From Chloroflexota bacterium (GTDB taxonomy: Bacteria > Chloroflexota > UBA11872), in assembly GCA_026707285.1 (NCBI GenBank), contig JAPOXD010000023.1:62001-126000 (forward strand): a stretch of DNA of 64,000 bases, written 5' to 3'. A program made the position numbers and the translations under genes. Position 1 is the stretch's first letter, and the number at the start of each line of letters is the position of its first letter. The notes under the pieces are model-generated. The model had not been told where the DNA came from, ran no database searches, and saw only the letters and a program-made list of their open reading frames with translations. Of this stretch, positions 8,628-16,772 are shown in pieces.

Positions 8628-10430
8628 ATGGCGACCTCCGCTGGTCGTCGCGTGCTGACGCGGCGGATGGCTCTGGCGGCCATCATGATTGGTGGTGGCG
8701 CCGTCGCCTGCGGCGAGGCGCAGCCCCAACCAATCGCCGCCCGCTTGCGGCCCTACTGGGAACCCGCGCTCGAAGTCGCGACGGGATCGCTCGACGTGCT
8801 GCGCGCGCTCTCTATCAATTCCAACGCCTTCGCCCGCGGCTCCCTCTCGACCGACCAGTTTCTGCTGAGCGTCGAGGCGCAATGGCCGTCGATTTCCGCG
8901 CTGTCGCAACTGGTCATTCCGCTGGGTCCGGCGCCTGACGACCAGGAAACCCACACCGCCCTGGTCGCCGTGGTGGACGCCCTGGTCGAAATCGGCCCGA
9001 CCGTCCGCGGCTACCGCGAAACCGAGCAGCCCGAGCGCCTGATGCACCTGGTGACCTTGCAGCAACGGGTGCGCGAGCAGCTTGGCGCGTTCATCGAGGG
9101 CATCGGGCCGGGGCTGGCCCAGGATGGGCTGCGGGCGCGGCTGGAGGCCATCGGGGAATCGACCATCGAGGCCTGGCGCGTGCGCAAGCGCGCCGTGCTC
9201 GTCGGCCCCTACCAGGACGAGGCCGCCGCGCGCGCTTCGCTGGCCCACATCGTCGACGACCTCCGCCTCTCGCCCACCAACCCCGGGTGGGTCGAGGTTG
9301 CCCGATTCGCCGACCCCGCCGCCGCCGACGCCGCCGCGGGCGAGTGGCTGTTGCGCGGCGTGCAGGTCCGCGTCGAAGACGTCATCGACCTCACCTTCAA
9401 CGTGACCACGCATCGCGCGCCCGAGCGTCAATCCTGGCGTGAGCTGCTGTGGCTGGAACGGCTGGATTTCGATCCGACCCATTTGGCCGCCTCGGAGCTC
9501 GGGGAGCAGGTCGTGGCCGTGGCTCGCTCGGGGAAGGTGGCGTCATTCGGAGCGGACGGCGGCCTGCGGTGGACACGCGACATGCGCATGCCCCTGGCGC
9601 GCGTATCCATGCAACGACACGGCGAGCTCTTGGCCGTTCACGGGTTCGACGTGCAACTGCTGAATCTCGCGGGCAACCAGGTCTGGCCGTCCCCGTTTCG
9701 CCCGGACAACCAGCTCCTCGAGCAGGCGCTGTTCGACGACGAGGGCACGCGGCTCGTGGTCCGAAGCACGAATGCCAGCGGCGTCGGACGGGTGTTCGCC
9801 TTCAATCGGCAGGGCCAGGTGTGGGGCCCAACCAAGAGCTACATCTCGGCCGCGTCGGTCGATCTGGACAAGCGCAGCGGCAGCGTGGCCGTGGGGTCGT
9901 CCAATCGCGGCGAGAACCAGGTCGTGCTGATTCGACCCGACGGCAATTTGCAGCAGCGCTTCGGTGTCGACGGCGACATCCTGCAGGTCATCTTCACGCA
10001 GGAAGGGGACCAGGTCATCACCCTCACCAGCGCCGGTCTGCAAGTGTTCGAGGCCGAGAGCGCCAATATCCGGACCCAGCTGCGCTTTCCGGCCACCGCC
10101 GCCGCTCGCGCCCCGCGCGACGACATCCTCATTCTCGCCGGCGAGGCCGGCGTCGGCTCGTTTACGCTTGACGGCACCGAAGTCTGGTTTACGCCGCGCG
10201 TGCGCGCCCGCGCCGTCTATCCCATGAACGACTACGTGGCGGCGTTGGTGGACGACATGACCATCACCGTCATTCGCTCCGACGGCGCGGTGCTCGGAGA
10301 CGCCACCACGCTCGCCGCCATCCGCGGCGTCGCGGTGGCGCCGGGCCTCAACCGGCTATTCGCCGTCAGCGCCGAGCGCCAACTCCAGGCCTGGCAACTG
10401 CCGCCGGTCGCGATCCCGCCTCAGGGTTAG
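8628..10430 (+). CDS. Predicted lipoprotein with SPOR-like segment and beta-propeller
   Basis: 600 aa. The N-terminus MATSAGRRVLTRRMALAAIM has twin arginines and ends in a lipobox (GGGAVAC), so it is probably a Tat- or Sec-exported lipoprotein. Residues about 30-180 are helical. AVLVGPYQDEAAARASLAHI with VEVARFADPAAADAAAGEWL looks like a SPOR-type fold (inference). From about residue 265 there are repeating blade-like units (VVAVARSGKVASFGADGGLRW, LLAVHGFDVQLLN, and so on), resembling a WD40/PQQ-type propeller. It follows the miaB-like gene by 5 bp. Role unknown; peptidoglycan- or surface-associated scaffolding is only a guess. Confidence 0.72.
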   Translation: MATSAGRRVLTRRMALAAIMIGGGAVACGEAQPQPIAARLRPYWEPALEVATGSLDVLRALSINSNAFARGSLSTDQFLLSVEAQWPSISALSQLVIPLGPAPDDQETHTALVAVVDALVEIGPTVRGYRETEQPERLMHLVTLQQRVREQLGAFIEGIGPGLAQDGLRARLEAIGESTIEAWRVRKRAVLVGPYQDEAAARASLAHIVDDLRLSPTNPGWVEVARFADPAAADAAAGEWLLRGVQVRVEDVIDLTFNVTTHRAPERQSWRELLWLERLDFDPTHLAASELGEQVVAVARSGKVASFGADGGLRWTRDMRMPLARVSMQRHGELLAVHGFDVQLLNLAGNQVWPSPFRPDNQLLEQALFDDEGTRLVVRSTNASGVGRVFAFNRQGQVWGPTKSYISAASVDLDKRSGSVAVGSSNRGENQVVLIRPDGNLQQRFGVDGDILQVIFTQEGDQVITLTSAGLQVFEAESANIRTQLRFPATAAARAPRDDILILAGEAGVGSFTLDGTEVWFTPRVRARAVYPMNDYVAALVDDMTITVIRSDGAVLGDATTLAAIRGVAVAPGLNRLFAVSAERQLQAWQLPPVAIPPQG

Positions 10431-10464
10431 GCCGCGTCCGTCCGCCGGACGAAAGCTCGCTTCC
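10431..10464. terminator. Short spacer between convergent genes with a GTCCG/CGGAC hairpin
   Basis: The 34 bp between the lipoprotein stop and the slipin stop contain a small inverted repeat (cgtccg...cggacg) that could end transcripts from both sides. The stem is short and there is no T-tract, so this is only a possible terminator. Confidence 0.25.
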
Positions 10465-11313
10465 CTAGCCGTCGGAGTCCGCGGCCCCCTTGCCTCCAAT
10501 GGCGCCGAGAAGTCGGGTGAACTCCAGCGGGAAGATGAACTTCGAGGACGGGCTCTCCCCGAGCGACTTCAGCGTGTCCAGGTACTGGAGACTCATGGTG
10601 TTCGAGTCCACCTGTTGCGCGATCGCAAAGATTCGCTCGAGCGCGTCGCTGAATCCCTGTGCGCGGAGCACCGCGGCCTCCCGGTCGCCCTCGGCGGCGA
10701 GGATCTCGGCCTGCCGGGCGCCTTCGGCCTTGAGGATCGCCGCTTGCTTTTCACCTTCGGCGACCGTGATGTTCGACTGCCGCGTGCCGTCGGCTTCCAG
10801 GATCACGGCGCGGCGCAGCCGCTCCGCCGACATCTGGCGGTTCATCGCTTCCTGAATCTCTCGTGGCGGGTCGATCTCCCGAATCTCCACGTTGGTGACC
10901 TTGATGCCCCAACGCGCCGTCTCGGAGTCGAGCTTCACGCGAATCGATTCGTTGATGCGCTCGCGCTGTGAGAGCACGTCGTCCAGGTCGATATCGCCGA
11001 CGACCGCCCGCAGGGTCGTGGTGGCCAGGCCGACGACCGCCGCGCGGTAGTCCTCGACCTCCAGCACCGCCCGCTGCGCCTCGTTGATGTCCACGCGCAT
11101 GTAGACCAGGAAGTCGATGTCGATCGAGGCGTTGTCCTTGGTGATGTTGGTCTGCCGCGGAATATCCAGCACTTCGGTGCGCGTCTCCACGCGGCGAATC
11201 TGGTGCAGGATCGGGATCGCGAAGACGATGCCGGGCCCCAACATGCCCTCGAACCGTCCGAAGCGGAACCGGGCGATCCGCTGGTAGTCACGCACGAAAT
11301 TGATAATGGCCAT
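10465..11313 (-). CDS. SPFH/Band-7 slipin (stomatin-like protein)
   Basis: 282 aa. The N-terminus is short and only weakly hydrophobic (MAIINFVRDYQRIARFRFGR). The SPFH core follows (GIVFAIPILHQIRRVETRTEVLDIP, VDIDF-type strand, YRAAVVGLATTTLRAVVGDIDLDDVLSQR), then a long alanine/glutamate-rich helical region (EAMNRQMSAERLRRAVI, AEGEKQAAILKAEGARQAEI) that forms oligomeric coiled coils. An AAGGAGG Shine-Dalgarno lies 8 bp upstream of the ATG. It lies 13 bp after the long NfeD-type protease gene; slipin plus long NfeD is a conserved bacterial pair in which the protease is thought to process or organise the slipin in membrane microdomains. Confidence 0.93.
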   Translation of the reverse strand: MAIINFVRDYQRIARFRFGRFEGMLGPGIVFAIPILHQIRRVETRTEVLDIPRQTNITKDNASIDIDFLVYMRVDINEAQRAVLEVEDYRAAVVGLATTTLRAVVGDIDLDDVLSQRERINESIRVKLDSETARWGIKVTNVEIREIDPPREIQEAMNRQMSAERLRRAVILEADGTRQSNITVAEGEKQAAILKAEGARQAEILAAEGDREAAVLRAQGFSDALERIFAIAQQVDSNTMSLQYLDTLKSLGESPSSKFIFPLEFTRLLGAIGGKGAADSDG

Positions 11314-11326
11314 GGTGAAGCCTCCT

Positions 11327-12727
11327 TCAGCTCGTCACCGTCGGCGCCTCTGACGCTGACTCTTGCACGATATCGACCCTCAGTCGCAAGCCTTCGACAT
11401 CCCGCACCATAACGCGCTCGCCCACCTGCGCGCGGCCCCCCGGTGGCAACTCGGCTTCCCAGCGCTCGCCGGCGAGCCGCACTTCGCCGCGCGGATCGAG
11501 CGTGTGCGTCACTTCCGCCAGCCGGCCGATGAGCGCGGCCTCGGACGTCGGACTGACGTACGACGAGGCGGCTCGCCCCCGATCGGATCGCAGCGCCCAG
11601 GCGATCACCGCGATCACCGCCGCGAACACCGCGCCGAGCACCCCGATCAACCACGGATTCACGCCAATCTCGATCTCGGGGATATCGATCTCCGGCACTC
11701 GAAAAGCATCGCCGACGAGGAGAAACGCCCCCACGACGAACGCCGCGACGGCGCTCGCTCCGAACACGCCAAAGCCGGCCGCCTGAATCTCAAGCACGGC
11801 CAGCCCCAGGGCCGCGAGAATCAGCAAAACGCCCAGCCAGTTCACTGGAAGCTGCCCCAGCCCGGTGAACGCCAGGGCGAAGGCCACCACGCCCACAATC
11901 CCCGGCACGCCGAGCCCCGGCGCCGAAAACTCCACCAGCAGACCGAATCCCCCGACGACCAGCAGGACCAGCGCCAAGGCGGGATTCGCCAGCACGGCCA
12001 GAAATCGCTCGACGCCCGACGGATCGAGCGGGCGCACCTGGAGTCCGGCCACGTTCACCTGCTGCGTGCCCCTCGCCGTGGTGACCTCCACGCCGTCGGC
12101 TTGCCGCAGCAAATCGTCGACGTCCTCGGCGATGAAGTCCACGATGTTCGCAGCTTCGGCCTCGCCCGCGGTGTAGGAGCGCGCTTCGGTCACCGTGGCC
12201 TCGAGCGCGGCCGCGTCACGACCACGCTGCTCCGCGATGCTGCGAATGAAGGCCCGCGTGTCCTCGCTGATCTTGTCGGAAAGCGTGGCCGGGACGTCTT
12301 CGCCGCCGGCCGTAACCGGCGACGCGGCCCCGATGTTGGTGCCGGGCGCCATCACCGCAAAGTGAGCGGCCGCGGTAACGAAGGTGCCCGCAGACGCGGC
12401 CTGCGATCCGGCGGGCGACACGTAGACCGCCACCGGTACGCGCGACTCGAGAATGAGCCCCACCATGTCACGCGTGCTGTCGGCCAGCCCGCCCGGCGTG
12501 TTGAGCCGGACCACCAGCAGCGCGGCGTCGGTGTCCCACGCCTCGTCGATCACCCGCTCCAGATAGCGCGTGGCGACGATGTCGATCGGTCCGTCGATGG
12601 TCGCAACCGCGACATACGGCGACTGGCCGCCTGCCGTTGGATAGATGCTCGCGAGCGCCAGCCACGCGACGCCCAGTACCAGCAGGACGCCGATACACCA
12701 GCGTCTGAACAACTGCCGCCGAGCCAT
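11327..12727 (-). CDS. NfeD-type membrane serine protease (long form with ClpP-like domain)
   Basis: 466 aa from the ATG of MARRQLFRRWCIGVLLVLG, which has GGAGGG 7 bp upstream. Layout: signal/anchor helix (residues 8-27); a ClpP/crotonase-fold protease domain with NTPGGLADSTRDM, SAGTFVTAAAH (nucleophile Ser in the SAGT turn) and SDKISEDTRAFIR (candidate Lys base); a central block of four to five membrane helices (VLANPALALVLLVVGGFGLL onward); and a C-terminal OB-fold (GEVRLAGERWEAELP...) typical of NfeD. These proteases cleave hydrophobic C-termini of partner stomatins. The slipin gene follows directly. A 94-bp spacer separates it from the NUDIX gene on the same strand. Confidence 0.93.
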   Translation of the reverse strand: MARRQLFRRWCIGVLLVLGVAWLALASIYPTAGGQSPYVAVATIDGPIDIVATRYLERVIDEAWDTDAALLVVRLNTPGGLADSTRDMVGLILESRVPVAVYVSPAGSQAASAGTFVTAAAHFAVMAPGTNIGAASPVTAGGEDVPATLSDKISEDTRAFIRSIAEQRGRDAAALEATVTEARSYTAGEAEAANIVDFIAEDVDDLLRQADGVEVTTARGTQQVNVAGLQVRPLDPSGVERFLAVLANPALALVLLVVGGFGLLVEFSAPGLGVPGIVGVVAFALAFTGLGQLPVNWLGVLLILAALGLAVLEIQAAGFGVFGASAVAAFVVGAFLLVGDAFRVPEIDIPEIEIGVNPWLIGVLGAVFAAVIAVIAWALRSDRGRAASSYVSPTSEAALIGRLAEVTHTLDPRGEVRLAGERWEAELPPGGRAQVGERVMVRDVEGLRLRVDIVQESASEAPTVTS

Positions 12728-12821
12728 CGGGCACCCTCCGCGCCGCCGACTCCGCCTCGGCGGCACCCTTCCCCGCCGTCGATTCAAGTATGCGCTATTC
12801 GCCCACGACGCTCTGGTCGAA

Positions 12822-13340
12822 TCACTCCGGTACAGGCCACGTTCGCCCGCTCGGGCCGTAGATGCGGAAGGTGTCGGGGCCGTACGGCGCCGGGGCGAAT
12901 TCGTCGTTGCGCGACAGCCGGGTGTACGTTCCGTCGAGCACCGGCAGCGCGATCTCGGGCACCAGCCCAACGAAGAGTTCAGGCGAGTCCCGCAAATCGG
13001 CGGCGCTGAACACGCCCACCTTGTCGGCCTCCGGAGAAACCGCGCGAGGCTCGCTACCGACGTGCCGCATTTCAAAGATCACGAAGGTGTTCAGCTCGTC
13101 GGCATCGACGCGATGCCGCACGGCCACGATGCCCTCCGGCGCGGCCTCGATCCCGGCTTCCTCCCGCACTTCCCGCACCAGCGCCGCCTCGAGCGATTCA
13201 CCGGGATCGACCTTGCCGCCGGGGAACATGAACTTGCCGCGGTGCCGGCTATAGGTCAGCCGCACCAGCACGATGCCGTCGCCGGAACGCACCACGCCGC
13301 CGACGGCAATAACCGCGCGATGGCCGGGAGATCGAGCCAT
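12822..13340 (-). CDS. NUDIX hydrolase
   Basis: 172 aa from the ATG of MARSPGHRAVIAVGGVVRSG. The Nudix box is GGKVDPGESLEAALVREV continuing REEAGIE, fitting G-x5-E-x7-REUxEExGU. The family hydrolyses nucleoside diphosphates linked to another moiety, using divalent metal bound by the REVREE glutamates. The C-terminal extension (DEFAPAPYGPDTFRIYGPSG) has no assigned role. It faces away from the CocE-type gene with 130 bp between the starts. Substrate unknown; nucleotide sugars, dNTPs and ADP-ribose are all possible. Confidence 0.9.
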   Translation of the reverse strand: MARSPGHRAVIAVGGVVRSGDGIVLVRLTYSRHRGKFMFPGGKVDPGESLEAALVREVREEAGIEAAPEGIVAVRHRVDADELNTFVIFEMRHVGSEPRAVSPEADKVGVFSAADLRDSPELFVGLVPEIALPVLDGTYTRLSRNDEFAPAPYGPDTFRIYGPSGRTWPVPE

Positions 13341-13470
13341 GGGTCCAAGCGTAACGAGACTTCGAACAATCGGATGCGCAGAAACGCCGCACTGATATTC
13401 ATGACGGTCGTTGTTGCCTGGCGCCCTCGTAGGCCACAATCAACCGCCCCGCCGCCAGTGGTCACTCCCC
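13341..13470. promoter_or_regulatory. Divergent intergenic region, NUDIX / CocE-type hydrolase
   Basis: This 130-bp spacer must hold promoters for both divergent genes. No convincing -35/-10 pair could be read with confidence, and no inverted repeat stands out. Confidence 0.25.
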
Positions 13471-15366
13471 ATGCCTGATGCAGCGGCGCCGTTCCAAGGC
13501 TCGCACCGCGCCTACGACTCCATCGTTCTCCCGAACGTCCTCATTCCCGCCCGCGACGGCGTGCCGCTGGCGGCCGACATCTACCTTCCCGCGCGCAACG
13601 GCGAGGCGGTGGAGGGAGCATTCCCTGCCATCGTCGAGCGCACGCCCTATCTCAAGGACGGCACGAACTACGCCCGGCGCGGCCATTGGTACGCCCGGCG
13701 GGGCTACGCCACGGTCATCAACGACGTCCGCGGACGCGGGCAATCGTCCGGCGAGTGGTATCCCTTCGCCCTCGAAGCGCCCGACGGCTACGACGTGGTC
13801 GAATGGGTGGCCGCGCAGCCGTGGTGCAACGGGCGCGTGGGCACCATGGGGGCCAGCTACGCCGGGTCGGACCAGAGCGCGCTGGCCACGCTCGATCCGC
13901 CGCACCTCGCCTGCCAGGTCGTCGGGCAGGGCACCAGCAACTATCACGTCTCGTCGCTGCGCCAGGGCGGTGCGCTGGAGCAGCGGTTCATTCGCTACGC
14001 CTTTCGCATGGCGCGCACCAGTCGCGAAGCCCTGGCCGACCCCGACCTGAAGCGCACCTTCGACGCCGCCGATCTCCAGATTCCGGAGCTATTCGGCACG
14101 CCGCTGCGATTCCGTCCCGGGCGGACGGCCCTGCGCCTGCTCCCAACCTACGAGCAATGGGCCTGGGACATCCTGACCCGCGGCGTTTACGACGAATACT
14201 GGATGCAGCGCGGCTACACCATCGACCGCTATTGGGACGAGCACTCCGATGTGCCCGTGCTGTTCCAGAGCGGCTGGTACGACACCTATCCACGCGGCGC
14301 GATCGCCAACTTCCTCGCCCTGAGCGAGCGCAAGTCCAGCCCCATGCGGCTCGTGATGGGTCCCTGGCGGCATGGCGAGGGCACGGTCGAGGAGAGCACC
14401 GCCGGCGACGTCCAGCTCGGCATCGACGCCGCCGTACCGGCCTACGACGACATGCGGCTGCGCTTCTTCGACGAGCATCTGAAGGGACTCGACACCGGGC
14501 TGCGCGACGAACCGCCGGTGCGCTATTTCGTCATGGGCGGCCAGGAGGGGCGCCCGCCGGCGGACCTGGACGCATCCCTGTGGCACGGCGGTCGCTGGGA
14601 GCGCGCGGCCACCTGGCCGCCTCCCGAATACGAGGAGCAGTCGCTCTACTTTCATCCAGACGGCTCACTCCAACCGCAGGCGCCCGCGGGCCGGCACGAG
14701 CCGAGCCGTTACACCTACGACCCGCGCGATCCCGTGCCTACCGCCGGCGGGTCGATCAGCGCCTCGGAAGACCTGCTGCCGTCAGGCGGGTTCGACCAGC
14801 GAGGGCAGCCGGGCCGCTTTTTCGGACACCACGACACGCTGTCGCTGGCCTCGCGTCCCGACGTGCTGTCGTTCGAGACGCCGCCGCTGGAAGCCGATCT
14901 GGAGATCGCCGGTCCCGTCGAGGTGCGGCTGTTCGCCGCCACCACGGCGGTCGACACCGACTTCACCGCCAAGCTGCTCGACGTGTATCCCCACGACCGC
15001 GACGCGCCCGGCAGCACGCCCGGCGGCTACGAGCTGAATCTCTGCGACAGCATCATCCGCGCGCGCTTCCGCAACGGCTTCGAGTCGGAGCAGTTCCTTA
15101 CGCCCGGCGAAATCTGCGAGTTTCGGATCATTCTGTACCCGACCGCCAATCGCTTCGCCCGCGGGCATCGCATTCGAGTCGACATCTCGTCGAGCAACTA
15201 CCCGCGCTTCGATGCCAATCCCAACACTGGCGAGCCGCTGGGACACGCCCGCCGCGTCGCGACGGCCGACCAGTCGATCTTCCACGACGCCAGTTGGCCG
15301 AGCCGGCTGCTCATCCACGCGCGCGCCGAGTCCACCGACCCGTCCGCAGGCGATTCCGGAGGCTGA
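13471..15366 (+). CDS. CocE/NonD family alpha/beta hydrolase (X-Pro dipeptidyl-peptidase S15 type)
   Basis: 631 aa from the ATG of MPDAAAPFQGSHRAYDSIVL. The N-terminal alpha/beta-hydrolase domain carries VLIPARDGVPLAADIYLP, NDVRGRGQSSGEW and the nucleophile elbow GTMGASYAG (Ser in GxSYxG). LVMGPWRHGEG is the usual histidine segment and DTYPRG lies near the acid residue. The C-terminal jelly-roll domain (FETPPLEADLEIAGPVEVRLFAATTAVDTDF; RIRVDISSSNYPRFDANPNTG) is the standard partner domain. The class cleaves esters or X-Pro peptides, and sequence alone does not choose between them. No signal peptide is visible, so it is likely cytoplasmic. The macrodomain frame begins 3 bp after its stop. Confidence 0.92.
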   Translation: MPDAAAPFQGSHRAYDSIVLPNVLIPARDGVPLAADIYLPARNGEAVEGAFPAIVERTPYLKDGTNYARRGHWYARRGYATVINDVRGRGQSSGEWYPFALEAPDGYDVVEWVAAQPWCNGRVGTMGASYAGSDQSALATLDPPHLACQVVGQGTSNYHVSSLRQGGALEQRFIRYAFRMARTSREALADPDLKRTFDAADLQIPELFGTPLRFRPGRTALRLLPTYEQWAWDILTRGVYDEYWMQRGYTIDRYWDEHSDVPVLFQSGWYDTYPRGAIANFLALSERKSSPMRLVMGPWRHGEGTVEESTAGDVQLGIDAAVPAYDDMRLRFFDEHLKGLDTGLRDEPPVRYFVMGGQEGRPPADLDASLWHGGRWERAATWPPPEYEEQSLYFHPDGSLQPQAPAGRHEPSRYTYDPRDPVPTAGGSISASEDLLPSGGFDQRGQPGRFFGHHDTLSLASRPDVLSFETPPLEADLEIAGPVEVRLFAATTAVDTDFTAKLLDVYPHDRDAPGSTPGGYELNLCDSIIRARFRNGFESEQFLTPGEICEFRIILYPTANRFARGHRIRVDISSSNYPRFDANPNTGEPLGHARRVATADQSIFHDASWPSRLLIHARAESTDPSAGDSGG

Positions 15367-15369
15367 GGC

Positions 15370-15918
15370 GTGAATCGGATATTCGGCAGCACGACGGTGT
15401 CGTGCGTTCGCGGCGACATCACGGGGCAAGCGGTCGACGCGATCGTCAACGCCGCCAACGCGCAGCTTGCCAGCGGCGGGGGCGTCGACGGCGCCATTCA
15501 TCGGGCCGGCGGCCCCTCGATCATGGCGGAGTGCCGGGCCATCGGCGGCTGCCCTACGGGCCAGGCCGTGCGCACCGGAGCCGGCGACCTGCCGGCCGAT
15601 CACGTCATCCACGCAGTTGGGCCGATCTGGCGGGGCGGCGAGCATGGCGAAGCCGAACTGCTCGCCTCGGCCTACCAGTCGAGCCTCTAGGCCGCCGCGG
15701 AAGCCGGTGCGCGCACGATCGCCTTTCCCTCGATTAGCACCGGCGCCTACGGCTACCCGAAGCCGGACGCCGCCGCCATCGCCGTGGCCACCGTGGCCTC
15801 ACACGCGCCGGCGCTCAAATTCGACGAAGTCCGCTTCGTGCTCTTCAGCGACGCCGACCTGCAGGTCTATCAGCAGGCGCTTCGCCATGTCGCGGCGTCC
15901 GACGCGGGTGGTCGCTAG
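15370..15918 (+). pseudogene. Macrodomain (ADP-ribose-binding) protein interrupted by an in-frame TAG
   Basis: A GTG start 3 bp after the CocE stop opens [41 protein letters not shown] and [11 protein letters not shown] are canonical macrodomain loops that bind ADP-ribose. After 106 codons a TAG (15688-15690) interrupts the frame, yet the same frame continues with AFPSISTGAYGYPKPDAAAI, the conserved second half of the domain, to a TAG at 15918, giving 183 codons in all. One base change (for example CAG or GAG to TAG) therefore separates this from an intact MacroD-like de-ADP-ribosylase. It could be a recent nonsense mutation, a strain polymorphism or an assembly error. The end overlaps the convergent PhyH-like gene by 4 bp. 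Confidence 0.85.
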
Positions 15919-16670
15919 GACAACGTCGGTTTCCCCATGCGTCGCGGGTCTCTCGTTGGCGGCTGCAAGATCTGCCGCTGGGCTTCGGTAAGCCCCTCCA
16001 CGCCCTCACCGTCCGGATAGGGCATCCACCACGCGAGTGGGCGCGGGCTGTATTTGTAGAAGATCGTGCGGCGTTCGGCCGCGCCGTGCCACGGCAACGG
16101 TCCGTGCGTCAGCGCCTCGGTGAAGAACACCGCCGTCCCCGCGGGTCCGATCACGCGCTCGACGAACGGCTGCGCCTCTTCGAGGTCCTTCCAGTCGGCG
16201 GGGAAGGGCAGATTGCTCTTGTGGCTGCCGGGCACGCAGGCAAAGCCGCCGTCGCCCGGATTCACGTCCATGAGGTTGATGGCCACCACGCACAGGCCGT
16301 TGTAGAAGCGCCCGTCGGCGAACTCGAAATACTGCGCCGAGTCATAGGGCACGCGCCCACCGTGCAGCGTGGCGCCGATGGGGCTGAGTCCTCCGCGAAT
16401 TATGTCAAGATACGTGTGGTCCAGGCGCACATGCGGCCCCACCATGTCGACGACATACGGCAGCATCGTGGGATGGTCGATGAGATCCCGGTACGGCGCG
16501 CCCCACGCCAGCAACTCTAGGAAGCGGTGCGAAGCCCAGTCCTGGTCGGGGAGCGCCTCAATCTGCTCGTCGAGAACCTGGTTGAGCGCTTCCACTTCGG
16601 CGGCGTCCAGCGCGTTCGGGACCGCCAGAAACCCCTGCAAGTCAAAGAGATACCGCTCGTGCTCAGTCAC
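15915..16670 (-). CDS. Phytanoyl-CoA dioxygenase (PhyH)-like Fe(II)/2-oxoglutarate oxygenase with an HxG motif
   Basis: 251 aa from the GTG of VTEHERYLFDLQGFLAVPNA, which matches the PhyH N-terminal helix; an ATG 11 codons earlier is an alternative. GGFACVPGSHKSNL and FTEALTHGPLPWHG are PhyH-family segments, with the distal metal His at H189 and a 2OG-binding Arg at R200/201. Where the family usually has HxD, this protein has LHGGRVPYD (H103-G-G105), so the carboxylate ligand appears to be missing. Fe/2OG halogenases carry HxA/HxG at this site. Some uncharacterised PhyH homologues may share LHGG, and a displaced Asp (D110) could also serve. Substrate unknown. It ends tail-to-tail with the broken macrodomain gene. 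Confidence 0.82.
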   Translation of the reverse strand: MTEHERYLFDLQGFLAVPNALDAAEVEALNQVLDEQIEALPDQDWASHRFLELLAWGAPYRDLIDHPTMLPYVVDMVGPHVRLDHTYLDIIRGGLSPIGATLHGGRVPYDSAQYFEFADGRFYNGLCVVAINLMDVNPGDGGFACVPGSHKSNLPFPADWKDLEEAQPFVERVIGPAGTAVFFTEALTHGPLPWHGAAERRTIFYKYSPRPLAWWMPYPDGEGVEGLTEAQRQILQPPTRDPRRMGKPTLS

Positions 16671-16772
16671 TGGACCACCCACCCGGCATCTGCCACGGCC
16701 CATGCTGGCACATCCAGCCACCGGTGGGACAGATTGCGACCGCCGGATTTCCGACCGATCGGGTGTGGGGCG

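Noticed and set aside
15688-15690. TAG read as pyrrolysine or programmed read-through
   Set aside because: Nothing in the window suggests pyrrolysine machinery, and the macrodomain family needs no such residue; a nonsense mutation or sequence error is simpler.
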